In this document: positions 18,401 through 26,109 of the stretch, one piece after another
Layout of the letters: every line of letters begins with the position of its first letter
How positions within the stretch are numbered: position 1 is the first letter of the stretch
Assembly (NCBI RefSeq): GCF_012272825.1
Contig: NZ_JAAWWS010000145.1
Coordinates: 215,277-279,276, forward strand
DNA length: 64,000 nt
DNA from: Wenzhouxiangella sp. XN79A
Lineage (GTDB): Bacteria > Pseudomonadota > Gammaproteobacteria > Xanthomonadales > Wenzhouxiangellaceae
Direction of reading: 5' to 3'
The notes under the pieces: model-generated
Told to the model about the DNA's origin: nothing
The model's database searches: none
What the model saw: only the letters and a program-made list of their open reading frames with translations
Translations under genes and position numbers: made by a program

Positions 18401-19251
18401 AATTCGGGCAGCTGGCCGACTGGTCGCGGCCGGGGCTTGCGCCGGTCGTCACCTTCGACGCCGCTCCGCCGCCGGTCGTCGGAACGGCGCGTCCGCGGGT
18501 GGCGATCCTGCGCGAGCAGGGCGTCAACGGCCAGCGCGAAATGGCGCGGGCCTTCCACGTCGCGGGGTTCGAGGCCGTCGACGTGCACATGAGCGACCTC
18601 GAGCACGGTCGCCAGGTGCTCGACGGCTTTCACGGGCTGGCCGTGTGCGGCGGGTTCTCGTTCGGCGACGTGCTCGGCGCCGGCAACGGCTGGGCGCGAT
18701 CGATCCGCTTCAGCCGCCGTCTCGGTGACCAGTTCCGGTCCTTCTTCGACCGGCCCGACACCTTCACGCTCGGCGTCTGCAACGGGTGCCAGATGCTGTC
18801 TGCGCTGGCTTCGATGATTCCGGGCGCGGCCCACTGGCCGCAATTCGTCCACAACCGCTCGCGCCAGTTCGAGGCTCGCCTGAGCCTGGTCGAAATCGTC
18901 GAATCGCCGTCGATCCTGCTGGCCGGGATGGCCGGTAGCCGCCTGCCGGTGGCCACGGCCCACGGTGAAGGCCGCGCCGTGTTCGCCGATGACCGGGCCC
19001 GCTCCTCGGCGCGCGTCGCGGTGCGCTACGTCGATGGCTACGGCCGTCCGGCCGAGCGCTATCCCGACAATCCGAACGGCTCGCCCGCCGGGATCACCGG
19101 CCTGACCAGCGACGACGGCCGCGCGACCATTCTGATGCCGCACCCGGAACGGCTGCTGCGCGCGGTCAACTATTCCTGGGCCCCGACCGAGTGGGGCGAG
19201 TGGTCGCCGTGGATGCGGATGTTCGAAAACGCGCGCCGATGGGTAGACTAG
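15412..19251 (+). CDS. purL: phosphoribosylformylglycinamidine synthase
   Basis: Large single-chain FGAM synthase (1279 residues) for the fourth step of purine synthesis, converting FGAR, glutamine and ATP to FGAM. Domains in order: an N-terminal PurS-like domain (about 1-150), a linker, two AIRS-type halves with the ATP site region ETHNHPTAISPEPGAATG and HDVGAGGLSNAIPELL, and a C-terminal class I glutaminase with the nucleophile Cys1123 in GVCNGCQML, then HGEGRAVF and PHPERLLR. All key residues are present. It stands alone with a TATAAT box upstream. Confidence 0.97.
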   Translation: MKFLLGRGGLPRFKTAALSDQLVRRIGRPVRIDSREFLMLDLEPAAWAERSEALLQVLDAEPMPSGMPDATHLFVVPRRGVVSPWASKAGDILTRCHVDGVRRVERGTWLQIEGIEPDELDEETRQLFYDRMTEAAVDDLSALADWFEPLAPEPLGRLALGDDPAAALARANDEMGLALNADEIDYLVEAYAALGRDPTDAELMMFAQANSEHCRHKIFNADWVVDGEPLGDSLFGMIRTTHRETPDGVLVAYDDNAAVLRGFDGELFSPGIDDPVWRVEALPLHIQIKVETHNHPTAISPEPGAATGSGGEIRDEAATGRGGRPVAGLTGFSVSDLRIPDALRPWETAPPPPSRLATALEIMIEAPIGAARYNNEFGRPNLGGYFRTFSAEIDGRLWGYHKPIMIAGGSGTIAEGQTGKKPLDEGYRVIVLGGPAMLIGLGGGAASSVHSGQSSEALDFASVQRANPEMERRCQEVIDRCWSLGADNPIASIHDVGAGGLSNAIPELLDDGGVGAELQLRAIPAADRSLSPMAIWCNESQERYVLAVAEDDLDRFRAICERERCPFADLGPATAGHRLHVADAEHGDAPVDLDLDVLLGKTPALTMDVSRAAVPVDDRGTEGLEPDAALDAVLAVPAVASKQFLITIGDRTVGGLSARDQMIGPWQVPVADCALTLTDYAHYTGTAMAMGERSPLAVWDAPASGRMAVAEALTNLAGVALSGRRSIKLSANWMAASGAPGQDAALRETVEAVALAFCRSLELAIPVGKDSLSMQTRWRDADGDQVMIAPVSLIVSAFAPVDDVRRAVTPELQLDAGPSELLLLALPGMRLGGSALAQATGRALGAVPDVDSVDDFAALFDAVQQLLAEGRILALHDRSDGGLLVSVLEMALAGHAGVALDLSDDVDPIAALFNEEIGLVVQARAADRTAIEQRLADAGLAHALTVLGRVTGDDRLRVARAGATCIDRPLAELHRAWASTSWRVQRLRDHPDCADEEFGQLADWSRPGLAPVVTFDAAPPPVVGTARPRVAILREQGVNGQREMARAFHVAGFEAVDVHMSDLEHGRQVLDGFHGLAVCGGFSFGDVLGAGNGWARSIRFSRRLGDQFRSFFDRPDTFTLGVCNGCQMLSALASMIPGAAHWPQFVHNRSRQFEARLSLVEIVESPSILLAGMAGSRLPVATAHGEGRAVFADDRARSSARVAVRYVDGYGRPAERYPDNPNGSPAGITGLTSDDGRATILMPHPERLLRAVNYSWAPTEWGEWSPWMRMFENARRWVD

Positions 19252-19284
19252 TGTGCCCCGAGCCCGACTTCCAGTGATGATCCG

Positions 19285-19917
19285 ATGAGCGAACCGCAGC
19301 GACCGGAATCGAACGAGCCGTCGAACGACGACGAGATCTCGATCAGCGACAACCCGATCAAGGAGATGTTCCTGCTGGCGATCCTGTACCTGCCGCTGGG
19401 CTTCTTCCTGTGGTTCTACCTGGCCTCGGCGCTGATGTGGTTCCCGGCCCGGCTGACCGACTGGGCGCTGACCGGTCTGTTCCCGGAGATCTTCCGCGAC
19501 GTCGTGCAGTTCGGCTACCGGCTCGAGATCCAGCTGCAGTTCGTTCGCCCGGAGGGGCGGATCGCGCTGGCCGATCGCGAAATCATGATCTACGCCTGGG
19601 GCATGGCGCTGCTGTTCGGGCTGATCATGGCCACGCCGATGTCGATCAAGCGGCGGCTGGCCCAACTCGGGATCGGCTACGTGGTGGTCTCCTTCGTGAC
19701 CGCCTGGGGTGCGTTCTGGGACGCGATGAAGGAAGTGGCGTTCAAGGTCCAGCCCGAAGGTGTGGCCGCGATCGCCCAGACGGCGGTGTCGCCGACGATG
19801 ATCGCGCTGTTCTACCAGCTCGGCTACCTGATGCTGCCGGCCGTCGTTCCGCTGGCCACCTGGATCCTGATGAACCGGCCGTTCCTCGAAGACGTCGTGT
19901 TCACCCGCAAGCGCTGA
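19285..19917 (+). CDS. membrane protein resembling exosortase-H-associated family
   Basis: A 210-residue membrane protein with an acidic cytoplasmic N-terminus (about 1-25) and hydrophobic segments at about 30-52 (FLLAILYLPLGFFLWFYLAS), 104-122, 130-150 and 170-190. The NPIKEMFLLAILYLPLGFFLW region followed by a membrane-near ARLTDWALTGLFP segment matches my recollection of the protein annotated as exosortase-H (XrtH)-associated in Lysobacter-type genomes. No exosortase is in this window, but an IPTL-CTERM-like substrate is (47301-55826). The family link is from memory and should be treated as moderate; otherwise it is a conserved membrane protein of unknown function. It follows purL by 33 nt. 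Confidence 0.5.
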   Translation: MSEPQRPESNEPSNDDEISISDNPIKEMFLLAILYLPLGFFLWFYLASALMWFPARLTDWALTGLFPEIFRDVVQFGYRLEIQLQFVRPEGRIALADREIMIYAWGMALLFGLIMATPMSIKRRLAQLGIGYVVVSFVTAWGAFWDAMKEVAFKVQPEGVAAIAQTAVSPTMIALFYQLGYLMLPAVVPLATWILMNRPFLEDVVFTRKR

Positions 19918-19983
19918 GCCCCGGCCCGGGGAACCCGCCGACACGGCGGCTGTCCATTGCAGGCGACCGCTGAAGGGTATCCG

Positions 19984-19989
19984 TATAAT
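19984..19989 (+). promoter_or_regulatory. gspE: -10 box placed for a leaderless gspE message
   Basis: A perfect TATAAT ends 6 nt before the gspE ATG at 19996, so transcription would begin at or next to the start codon and leave no room for a ribosome binding site. A TTGCAG at 19957-19962 is 21 nt upstream, too far for a good -35. Confidence 0.5.
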
Positions 19990-19995
19990 CCCGCC

Positions 19996-21747
19996 ATGGA
20001 ACACGCTCTGACCGCAACCGGCGAAACCGACCTGCTGCCCCAGGTCGGCGATCATCTCGAGGATCGCGCAGCCGAACTGTGCTCGCTTCTGATCGAACAG
20101 GGTCGCCTGCGGTCGGAGGACCTGGCCCGCGCCCGCGCCTACCGCGAACAGCACGGCGGCAACCTGCTGACCCTGCTGGTCCGGCTGGGCCTGGTCTCGG
20201 AGCGCGACCTGGCCTCGGCCCAGTCCGATCTGCTCGGGGTCCCGCTGGTTTCCGAGAAGGACTACCCGGAACAGGCACCGGAGATCGAGTCGATCTCGGT
20301 CCGGTTCATGAAGCAGCAACACCTGGTGCCGATCCGGGTCGACGACGGCACGCTGCAGGTGGTCATGGCCGATCCGCAGAACCCGGCCATGCTCAAGGCG
20401 CTGCGCATGGCGACCGGGCTGACGGTCGAGCCCAGCGTCGGCATCACCTCGGAAATCGACAACGCGATCGAACGCTACTTCGGTGGCGGACGCAGCGCGA
20501 TGGGCCAGATCGCCGAGGGGCTCGGTTCGGACGTCGAGAGCGACGACGAGGAAAACGTCGAGCACCTTCGCGACCTGGCCTCCGAAGCGCCGGTCATCCG
20601 GCTGGTCAACCTGATCCTGGGCCGGGCGGTCGAAGCGCGGGCCTCCGACATCCACATCGAGCCGTTCGAGAACCGGCTCAAGGTCCGCTACCGCATCGAC
20701 GGCGTGCTTCAGGAAGTCGAAGCGCCGCCGGCGCGTTCGACCGCGGCGGTGATCTCGCGCGTCAAGATCATGGCCAAGCTCAACATCGCCGAGCGTCGCC
20801 TGCCGCAGGACGGCCGCATCATGCACCGCGTCTCGGGCAAGGAGCTGGATCTGCGCGTCTCGACCGTGCCGACCTCGCACGGCGAGAGCGTGGTCATGCG
20901 AATTCTCGACCGCGAGGCGGTGACGCTGGATTTCGGTGCGCTGGGCTTCGCCGAGGACACCCGCGACCGGTTCATCCGCCAGCTCGAGATGCCGCACGGC
21001 ATCATCCTGGTGACGGGACCGACCGGCTCGGGCAAGACCACCACCTTGTACACGGCGCTCAGCCAGCTCAACGCGCCGTCGCGCAAGATCATCACCGTCG
21101 AAGACCCGGTCGAGTACCAGCTCGAGGGCGTCAACCAGATCCAGGCCAAGTCGTCGATCGGCCTGAATTTCGCCGCGGCGCTCCGCGCGATCGTCCGCCA
21201 GGACCCGGACGTGATCATGATCGGCGAGATGCGCGACCTGGAAACCGCCAAGATCGCGATCCAGTCGGCCTTGACCGGGCACCTGGTGCTGTCGACGCTG
21301 CACACCAACGATGCCGCCGGCGGCGTCACCCGGATGCTCGACATGGGCGTGGAGGACTACCTGCTGACCTCCACGGTCAACGCGATCATGGCCCAGCGCC
21401 TGGTCCGCCGGCTCGATCCCGCGACCCGCGAGCCGTTCGAAGTGCTGCCGGAGATGGTCGAAGAACTGGGCCTGCGCGCGCTGACCGACGCCGACCCGAT
21501 CACCCTGTATCGCCCCGGCAGCTCCGAGGTCAATCCGACCGGCTACAAGGGCCGCTCCAGCATCATCGAGCTGCTCCAGATGTCCGACGAGATCCGTCGC
21601 ATGGTCATGAAGCAGGCTACCGCCGGCGAGATCGAACGGCAGGCCGTGGCCGAGGGCATGCGCACGATGTACGCCGACGGCATGCTCAAGGCGCTGAACG
21701 GCACGACCAGCGTCGAGGAAGTCCTGCGCGTCACCCAGGAAGCCTGA
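19996..21747 (+). CDS. gspE: type II secretion ATPase GspE (XpsE-like)
   Basis: Hexameric cytoplasmic ATPase that drives pseudopilus assembly. The 583-residue product has an N-terminal MshEN-type domain (about 25-180), then the N2 and catalytic domains with Walker A GPTGSGKTT, the Asp box, Walker B IMIGEMRDLETA and the His box HLVLSTLHTNDA. Unusually, the C-terminal zinc motif is gone. Where family members have CPxC or CxxC pairs, this protein has RLDPATREP and LYRPGSSEVNPTGY, so all four cysteines are replaced. The start MEHALTATG is chosen because a TATAAT box lies 6 nt before it; frame upstream is open by 13 codons. First gene of the secretion operon. Confidence 0.95.
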   Translation: MEHALTATGETDLLPQVGDHLEDRAAELCSLLIEQGRLRSEDLARARAYREQHGGNLLTLLVRLGLVSERDLASAQSDLLGVPLVSEKDYPEQAPEIESISVRFMKQQHLVPIRVDDGTLQVVMADPQNPAMLKALRMATGLTVEPSVGITSEIDNAIERYFGGGRSAMGQIAEGLGSDVESDDEENVEHLRDLASEAPVIRLVNLILGRAVEARASDIHIEPFENRLKVRYRIDGVLQEVEAPPARSTAAVISRVKIMAKLNIAERRLPQDGRIMHRVSGKELDLRVSTVPTSHGESVVMRILDREAVTLDFGALGFAEDTRDRFIRQLEMPHGIILVTGPTGSGKTTTLYTALSQLNAPSRKIITVEDPVEYQLEGVNQIQAKSSIGLNFAAALRAIVRQDPDVIMIGEMRDLETAKIAIQSALTGHLVLSTLHTNDAAGGVTRMLDMGVEDYLLTSTVNAIMAQRLVRRLDPATREPFEVLPEMVEELGLRALTDADPITLYRPGSSEVNPTGYKGRSSIIELLQMSDEIRRMVMKQATAGEIERQAVAEGMRTMYADGMLKALNGTTSVEEVLRVTQEA

Positions 21748-21754
21748 GCGCACC

Positions 21755-22966
21755 GTGCCGATCTTCGAATACAAGGCCGTCACGCCCGCCGGCGAAACCC
21801 TGACCGGCGAGATGGAAGCGCCCACCGCCGACCTGGTCGTGGCGCACATTCAGGAAACCGGCAACATTCCGGTCCAGGCCAAGGAAGTCGGCGCCGGCTT
21901 CCGGCTCGAGACCCTGTTCCGCGGCCGCCAGGGCCTGACCCAGCGCGAAATCGGCGACCTGACCGGCCAGCTGGCCACGCTGCTCGGCGCCGGCCTGCCG
22001 CTGGACCGCTCGCTCGGCATCCTGGTCGAGCTGGCCGAGAACGAGCGGGTCGAGCGGATGCTGTCGAAGATCCGCGACCGGGTCCGCGAGGGGATCTCGT
22101 TGTCCGAGGCGCTGGAAGAACGCCACGGCGTGTTCTCGCGCTTCTACATCAACATGGTCCGGGCCGGCGAGCTGGGCGGTGCGCTGGACCAGACCCTGGC
22201 GCGGATGTCGGAATACCTCGAGCGGGCCAAGGAACTCAAGGACGGCGTGGTCTCGGCGCTGATCTACCCGGCGTTGCTGGTGATCCTGGCGATCGCCTCG
22301 CTGATGCTGCTGATGATCTACGTGATCCCGCAGTTCACGCCGATGTTCGAGGACTTCGGCGCCGACCTGCCGCTGATGACCAAGGTCGTCGTGGCCATCG
22401 GCGAACTGCTTCGTGGCTACTGGTGGGCGCTGGCCGGCGGTTTCGCGCTGGTCGTGCTGTGGTTCCGCGGCCAGATGGCGCGGCCCGCTTCGCGGCTGCG
22501 CTGGGACGCCCGCTTCCTGAAGATGAAGTGGATCGGCGACGTGATCGCCAGGATCGAGATGGCCCGGCTGGCCCGGACCACCGGCACGCTGCTGATCAAC
22601 GGCGTACCGCTGCTGTCGGCGATCTCGATCGCGCGTAACGTCATGGGCAATACCGTGCTGCGCGAGGACGTCGGCGTGGCGGCCAAGAAGGTCAAGACCG
22701 GTGCCCCGCTGGCCCGCGCGCTGAACGAGAGCGGCAATTTTCCGCGCCTGGCGCTGCAGATGATCAACGTCGGCGAGGAAACCGGTCAACTCGACGAGAT
22801 GTTGCTGAAGGTCGCCGATACCTACGACCGCGAGGTCAAGACCACGATCGACCGGCTGATGGCGCTGCTGGTGCCGGCCCTGACCCTGGGCCTGGCCGCG
22901 GTGATCGGCTTCATCGTCATGTCGGTGCTCATGGCGATCCTGAGCATCAACGAACTGGTCGGCTGA
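21755..22966 (+). CDS. gspF: type II secretion inner-membrane protein GspF
   Basis: Polytopic platform protein that couples GspE to pseudopilin assembly. The 403-residue product has two repeated cytoplasmic T2SSF domains (about 70-190 and 270-395; the second contains LINGVPLLSAISIAR and MINVGEETGQLDEML), each followed by membrane helices, and ends IVMSVLMAILSINELVG. Start is GTG, 7 nt after gspE. Confidence 0.96.
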   Translation: MPIFEYKAVTPAGETLTGEMEAPTADLVVAHIQETGNIPVQAKEVGAGFRLETLFRGRQGLTQREIGDLTGQLATLLGAGLPLDRSLGILVELAENERVERMLSKIRDRVREGISLSEALEERHGVFSRFYINMVRAGELGGALDQTLARMSEYLERAKELKDGVVSALIYPALLVILAIASLMLLMIYVIPQFTPMFEDFGADLPLMTKVVVAIGELLRGYWWALAGGFALVVLWFRGQMARPASRLRWDARFLKMKWIGDVIARIEMARLARTTGTLLINGVPLLSAISIARNVMGNTVLREDVGVAAKKVKTGAPLARALNESGNFPRLALQMINVGEETGQLDEMLLKVADTYDREVKTTIDRLMALLVPALTLGLAAVIGFIVMSVLMAILSINELVG

Positions 22967-23067
22967 CCCTGTTCTCATCGCGCCGGCGGCGAGCCGGGGC
23001 GGGCAGTACCTTTCGTGCGGGAATCTTCACGTCCCCGTGCGGTCGAATCGAATCGGATAAGGAGCGA

Positions 23068-23493
23068 ATGATGATGAACACCATCCAACCGAAGAGCGTC
23101 GGCGGCTTCTCGCTGATCGAACTGCTGGTCGTCCTGGTCATTCTCGGCATGATCGCGGGCCTGGTCGTGCCGAACATCATGGGCCGCAGCGAAGACGCCA
23201 AGGCCCGCACGGCGGTGGCCGAAATCCAGCGGCTGTCGATGGCCGTCGACGAGTTCTACCTCGATACCGGTCGCGCGCCGCGCGAGCTGCGCGAACTGGT
23301 CGAGGAGCCCAGCGGCGTGTCGAACTGGAACGGCCCGTACGTGAACAATTCCAATCTGAACGACCCCTGGCAGAATGCGTATCAGTACCGGTATCCGGGC
23401 GAGCACCGGGACTTCGACCTGTTCTCCTACGGCGCCGATGGCTCGCCGGGCGGCGAGGGCGCGGCGAAGGACGTGGCCAACTGGGAACAGTGA
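23068..23493 (+). CDS. gspG: major pseudopilin GspG
   Basis: Main subunit of the secretion pseudopilus. The class III leader is cleaved by prepilin peptidase before the Phe of GGFSLIELLVV; Glu5 of the mature protein is present. The 141-residue length is typical, and the C-terminal part has the conserved NDPWQNAYQYRYPG and the calcium-site region DLFSYGADG. A strong AAGGAG sits 4 nt before the first of three possible ATG codons. The 101-nt gap after gspF is the only sizeable gap in the operon and could hold an extra promoter or processing site for this abundant subunit. Confidence 0.97.
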   Translation: MMMNTIQPKSVGGFSLIELLVVLVILGMIAGLVVPNIMGRSEDAKARTAVAEIQRLSMAVDEFYLDTGRAPRELRELVEEPSGVSNWNGPYVNNSNLNDPWQNAYQYRYPGEHRDFDLFSYGADGSPGGEGAAKDVANWEQ

Positions 23494-23540
23494 GCAGCCG
23501 GGGTCGCCGCAACTCGAACCCGTTCGAGAGGGCGACCTCG

Positions 23541-23993
23541 ATGCGCGTGCGTGCGGCCGGTTTCAGCCTCATCGAACTGATGGTGGTGATGATGCTGGTG
23601 GTGGCGCTGTTCGGGCTGGTCGGAACCTCGATCAGCCGCTCCCTGAAGGGCGCCGAGCTGCGCAACGAAGCCCGCGAGATCATCGCCGGCATGCGCCGGA
23701 CCCGCGGTCAGGCGATCGTCCAGCGCACCGAGGCGGTGTTCCGGGTCGACGCCGATGCGCGCACCTGGCAGGCGGCCGGCCGTGAGCCCGAAGCCCTGCC
23801 CGAAGGGCTGGACATCACGCTGACCACGGCGCGCTCCGAGCTGACCGGCGAAAACGCCGGCGGCATCCGCTTCTATCCCGACGGCGCCTCGACCGGCGGC
23901 AGCGTGCTGCTGAGCGTCGAGGACCGCAAGTGGTACATCACGGTCGGCTGGCTGACCGGCGAGATCAGCCAGGACCCGCCGGAGGACACATGA
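23541..23993 (+). CDS. gspH: minor pseudopilin GspH
   Basis: Minor pseudopilin of about 150 residues. The leader MRVRAAG is cleaved before FSLIELMVV. I place the start at ATG 23541 because GAGAGGG lies 9 nt upstream and the leader is then seven residues; a GTG at 23490 overlapping the gspG stop would add 17 residues. The C-terminal half has the GspH/FimT pattern, with RFYPDGASTGGSVLL and WLTGEI. Confidence 0.93.
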   Translation: MRVRAAGFSLIELMVVMMLVVALFGLVGTSISRSLKGAELRNEAREIIAGMRRTRGQAIVQRTEAVFRVDADARTWQAAGREPEALPEGLDITLTTARSELTGENAGGIRFYPDGASTGGSVLLSVEDRKWYITVGWLTGEISQDPPEDT

Positions 23994-24445
23994 ATCCTCG
24001 CCGTCGTTCATTCGCGCCGTCGATCCGCCGCAGCGGCGGCTTCACCCTGATCGAGGTGATGGCCGCGTTCGCCATCTTCGCCGTGCTGTTCGGCGTGATG
24101 CTGCAGATCCTGTCGACGTCGATGAGCAACACCCGGCGCTCGAGCGACTTCACCCAGGCCGCCCTGCTGGCCCAGAGCCAGCTGGACATGATCGGCATCG
24201 AAGCGCTGCCCGAACCGGGCCGCTACGGCGGCGACTACGACGATCGCTATTCCTGGGAAATGGAGATCGAGCCCTACCTGATCCAGGACGAGCGAGCGGT
24301 GAACTACGAGGAACTGCCGATCGACCTCTACCACATCGTGCTGACCGTCTCCTGGGGCTCGGGCCGCGGTGAGCGCTCGGCGCGCTTCGAGACCCTGCGC
24401 GCGGTCGATCGCTTCTTCGCCGAGCGTCAGGAGATGATGCCGTGA
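23990..24445 (+). CDS. gspI: minor pseudopilin GspI
   Basis: Minor pseudopilin (151 residues) of the tip complex with J and K. The prepilin site is SGGFTLIEVMAAFAIFAVL, with the cleavage before Phe and Glu5 retained. Later QSQLDMIGIEALPEPG is typical of GspI. GGAGG 5 nt before the ATG supports the start, which overlaps the gspH stop by 4 nt. Confidence 0.94.
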   Translation: MNPRRRSFAPSIRRSGGFTLIEVMAAFAIFAVLFGVMLQILSTSMSNTRRSSDFTQAALLAQSQLDMIGIEALPEPGRYGGDYDDRYSWEMEIEPYLIQDERAVNYEELPIDLYHIVLTVSWGSGRGERSARFETLRAVDRFFAERQEMMP

Positions 24446-25155
24446 CCGGTCTGCCCCTGCCCGACCGCAGTCGCGGCTTCACGCTGATCGAGCTGCTGCT
24501 GGCCACGGCCCTGATCGCCCTGATCATGGCGATGGCCTACGGCGGCTTCCGCGCCGGCGTGCGCGCGACCCACTCGGGCGAGCAGCTGATCGAGGAGTCG
24601 AACCGACTGCGGGTCGTGCACGAGTTCCTGCGCACCCGGCTGGCGCTGGCCCAGCCGCTGATCATCGAGGACGTCGACGGCGAGGCGATCCGCTTCGAGG
24701 GCGATCCGGACCGGGTCCGCTTCGTCGCGCCGCTGCCGGGCTATCTGAGCTACGGCGGGCCGTACGTGCAGGAATTCCGCGTCGAGCGCGGCCGCGAGGG
24801 CGTGGATCTGGTGTTCGCCTACGCGATGCTCAACGGCTACGAGCCCGGTGATCTCGACGCCGAACCGCCGGTCACGCTGCTCGAGAACGTCGGGCGCCTG
24901 AACCTGGAGTACCTCGGCTTCGAGGATAACGGCGAGAACGTGTACTGGGACTCGGCCTGGCAGGAGCCCGATCGCATGCCGCTGGCGATCGCGCTGGCGC
25001 TGGACATGGAGCGCGACAACGGCCTGCGCTTTCCGCCGCTCAACACCCCGCTGAAAGTCGACAGCGCCAGCATCGCCCAGCCGCGGCTGCAGGGTTCGGA
25101 CAGCATCCTGTCGCCGGTCAACCGCCACCTCCAGCGCACCCAGGATCGGCAATGA
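24442..25155 (+). CDS. gspJ: minor pseudopilin GspJ
   Basis: Minor pseudopilin (237 residues), with the prepilin site RSRGFTLIELLLATALIAL. The globular domain has the GspJ pattern RLRVVHEFLRTRLALAQPLI and a late DRMPLAIALALDME. The GTG start overlaps the gspI stop. The length is near the upper end for the family. Confidence 0.94.
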   Translation: MTGLPLPDRSRGFTLIELLLATALIALIMAMAYGGFRAGVRATHSGEQLIEESNRLRVVHEFLRTRLALAQPLIIEDVDGEAIRFEGDPDRVRFVAPLPGYLSYGGPYVQEFRVERGREGVDLVFAYAMLNGYEPGDLDAEPPVTLLENVGRLNLEYLGFEDNGENVYWDSAWQEPDRMPLAIALALDMERDNGLRFPPLNTPLKVDSASIAQPRLQGSDSILSPVNRHLQRTQDRQ

Positions 25156-26090
25156 GCCGGGGCCCGTATCCGGTCCGCTCGAACCGCGGCATCGCGCTGA
25201 TCGTGGTGCTGTGGATGCTGGTGCTGCTGACCGTGGTCATCGGGACCTTCTCGGTGCTGGCCCGGACCGAGAGCCTGCAGTCGCGGTTCCTGTTCGACAC
25301 CACCGATGCGCGCTACGCGGCCGAGGCCGGCATCCATCGCGCCGTCGTCGAGCTGCGCAATCCGGACCTGGAGACCCGCTGGGTGGCCGACGGCCGTGCC
25401 TACGTCTTCGATTTCGGCGGGGCCGAGGTGGAAGTGAAGATCACCGACGAGACCGGCCTGATCGACGTCAACGCCGCGGCCCAGGCCCAGCCGGAGTTGC
25501 TGCTGAACCTGTTCGAGTCGGTCGGCGTCGAGGCGCAGTCGGCGCAGATGCTGACCGACGCGATCCAGGACTGGGTCGACCCCGATGACCTGAGCCGCCC
25601 GCTCGGCGCCGAGCTCGACGAATACCGATCGGCCGGCTATCCCTACGGGCCGGCCAACGCACCGTTCGCCTCGGTCGACGAACTGCAGCAGGTCATCGGC
25701 ATGAGTTGGGAACTTTTCCGCGCCGTCGAGGCCAGTCTTACCATTCACTCGGGCCGCGCGAACTTCAACCCGGCCTTTGCTCCGCTGAGCGTTCTGCGGA
25801 CGCTGCCCGACATGGACACGGAGACGGCGCAGTTGTTTATCGAGGAACGCTCGCAGTATCATCCCGGCGATGCCATGCAGCTGATGCTGCCGGACGGAAC
25901 GCCGGTCAACCAGCGCGGCGGCGGACTCACGCACACGGTCGAATCCCGGGCGACCCTCGAGGGGGGCACCTGGAGTCGGATCACGGCCACGATCCGGCTC
26001 GGCACCGACAGCCGAGGCCGGCCCTTCCGCGTGGTGCGCTGGTCGGAAAACGAGACCGAGCCGGCCGCAGCGACGCCGCCGCAGACCTGA
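25152..26090 (+). CDS. gspK: minor pseudopilin GspK
   Basis: Largest tip pseudopilin (312 residues). As is normal for GspK the leader-helix has no Glu5: RGIALIVVLWMLVLLTVVI. The body shows the GspK signature EVKITDETGLIDVNAA, AIQDWVDPDD and FASVDELQQVIGM. It may control pseudopilus length. Start overlaps gspJ by 4 nt (ATGA). Confidence 0.94.
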   Translation: MSRGPYPVRSNRGIALIVVLWMLVLLTVVIGTFSVLARTESLQSRFLFDTTDARYAAEAGIHRAVVELRNPDLETRWVADGRAYVFDFGGAEVEVKITDETGLIDVNAAAQAQPELLLNLFESVGVEAQSAQMLTDAIQDWVDPDDLSRPLGAELDEYRSAGYPYGPANAPFASVDELQQVIGMSWELFRAVEASLTIHSGRANFNPAFAPLSVLRTLPDMDTETAQLFIEERSQYHPGDAMQLMLPDGTPVNQRGGGLTHTVESRATLEGGTWSRITATIRLGTDSRGRPFRVVRWSENETEPAAATPPQT

Positions 26091-26109
26091 GCCGGACCCA
26101 GGACACACG

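Noticed and set aside
15346..21849. 2167-codon minus-strand open frame across purL and gspE
   Set aside because: Spans several confidently identified plus-strand genes and has the typical Arg/Gln/Asp/His composition of an antisense frame.
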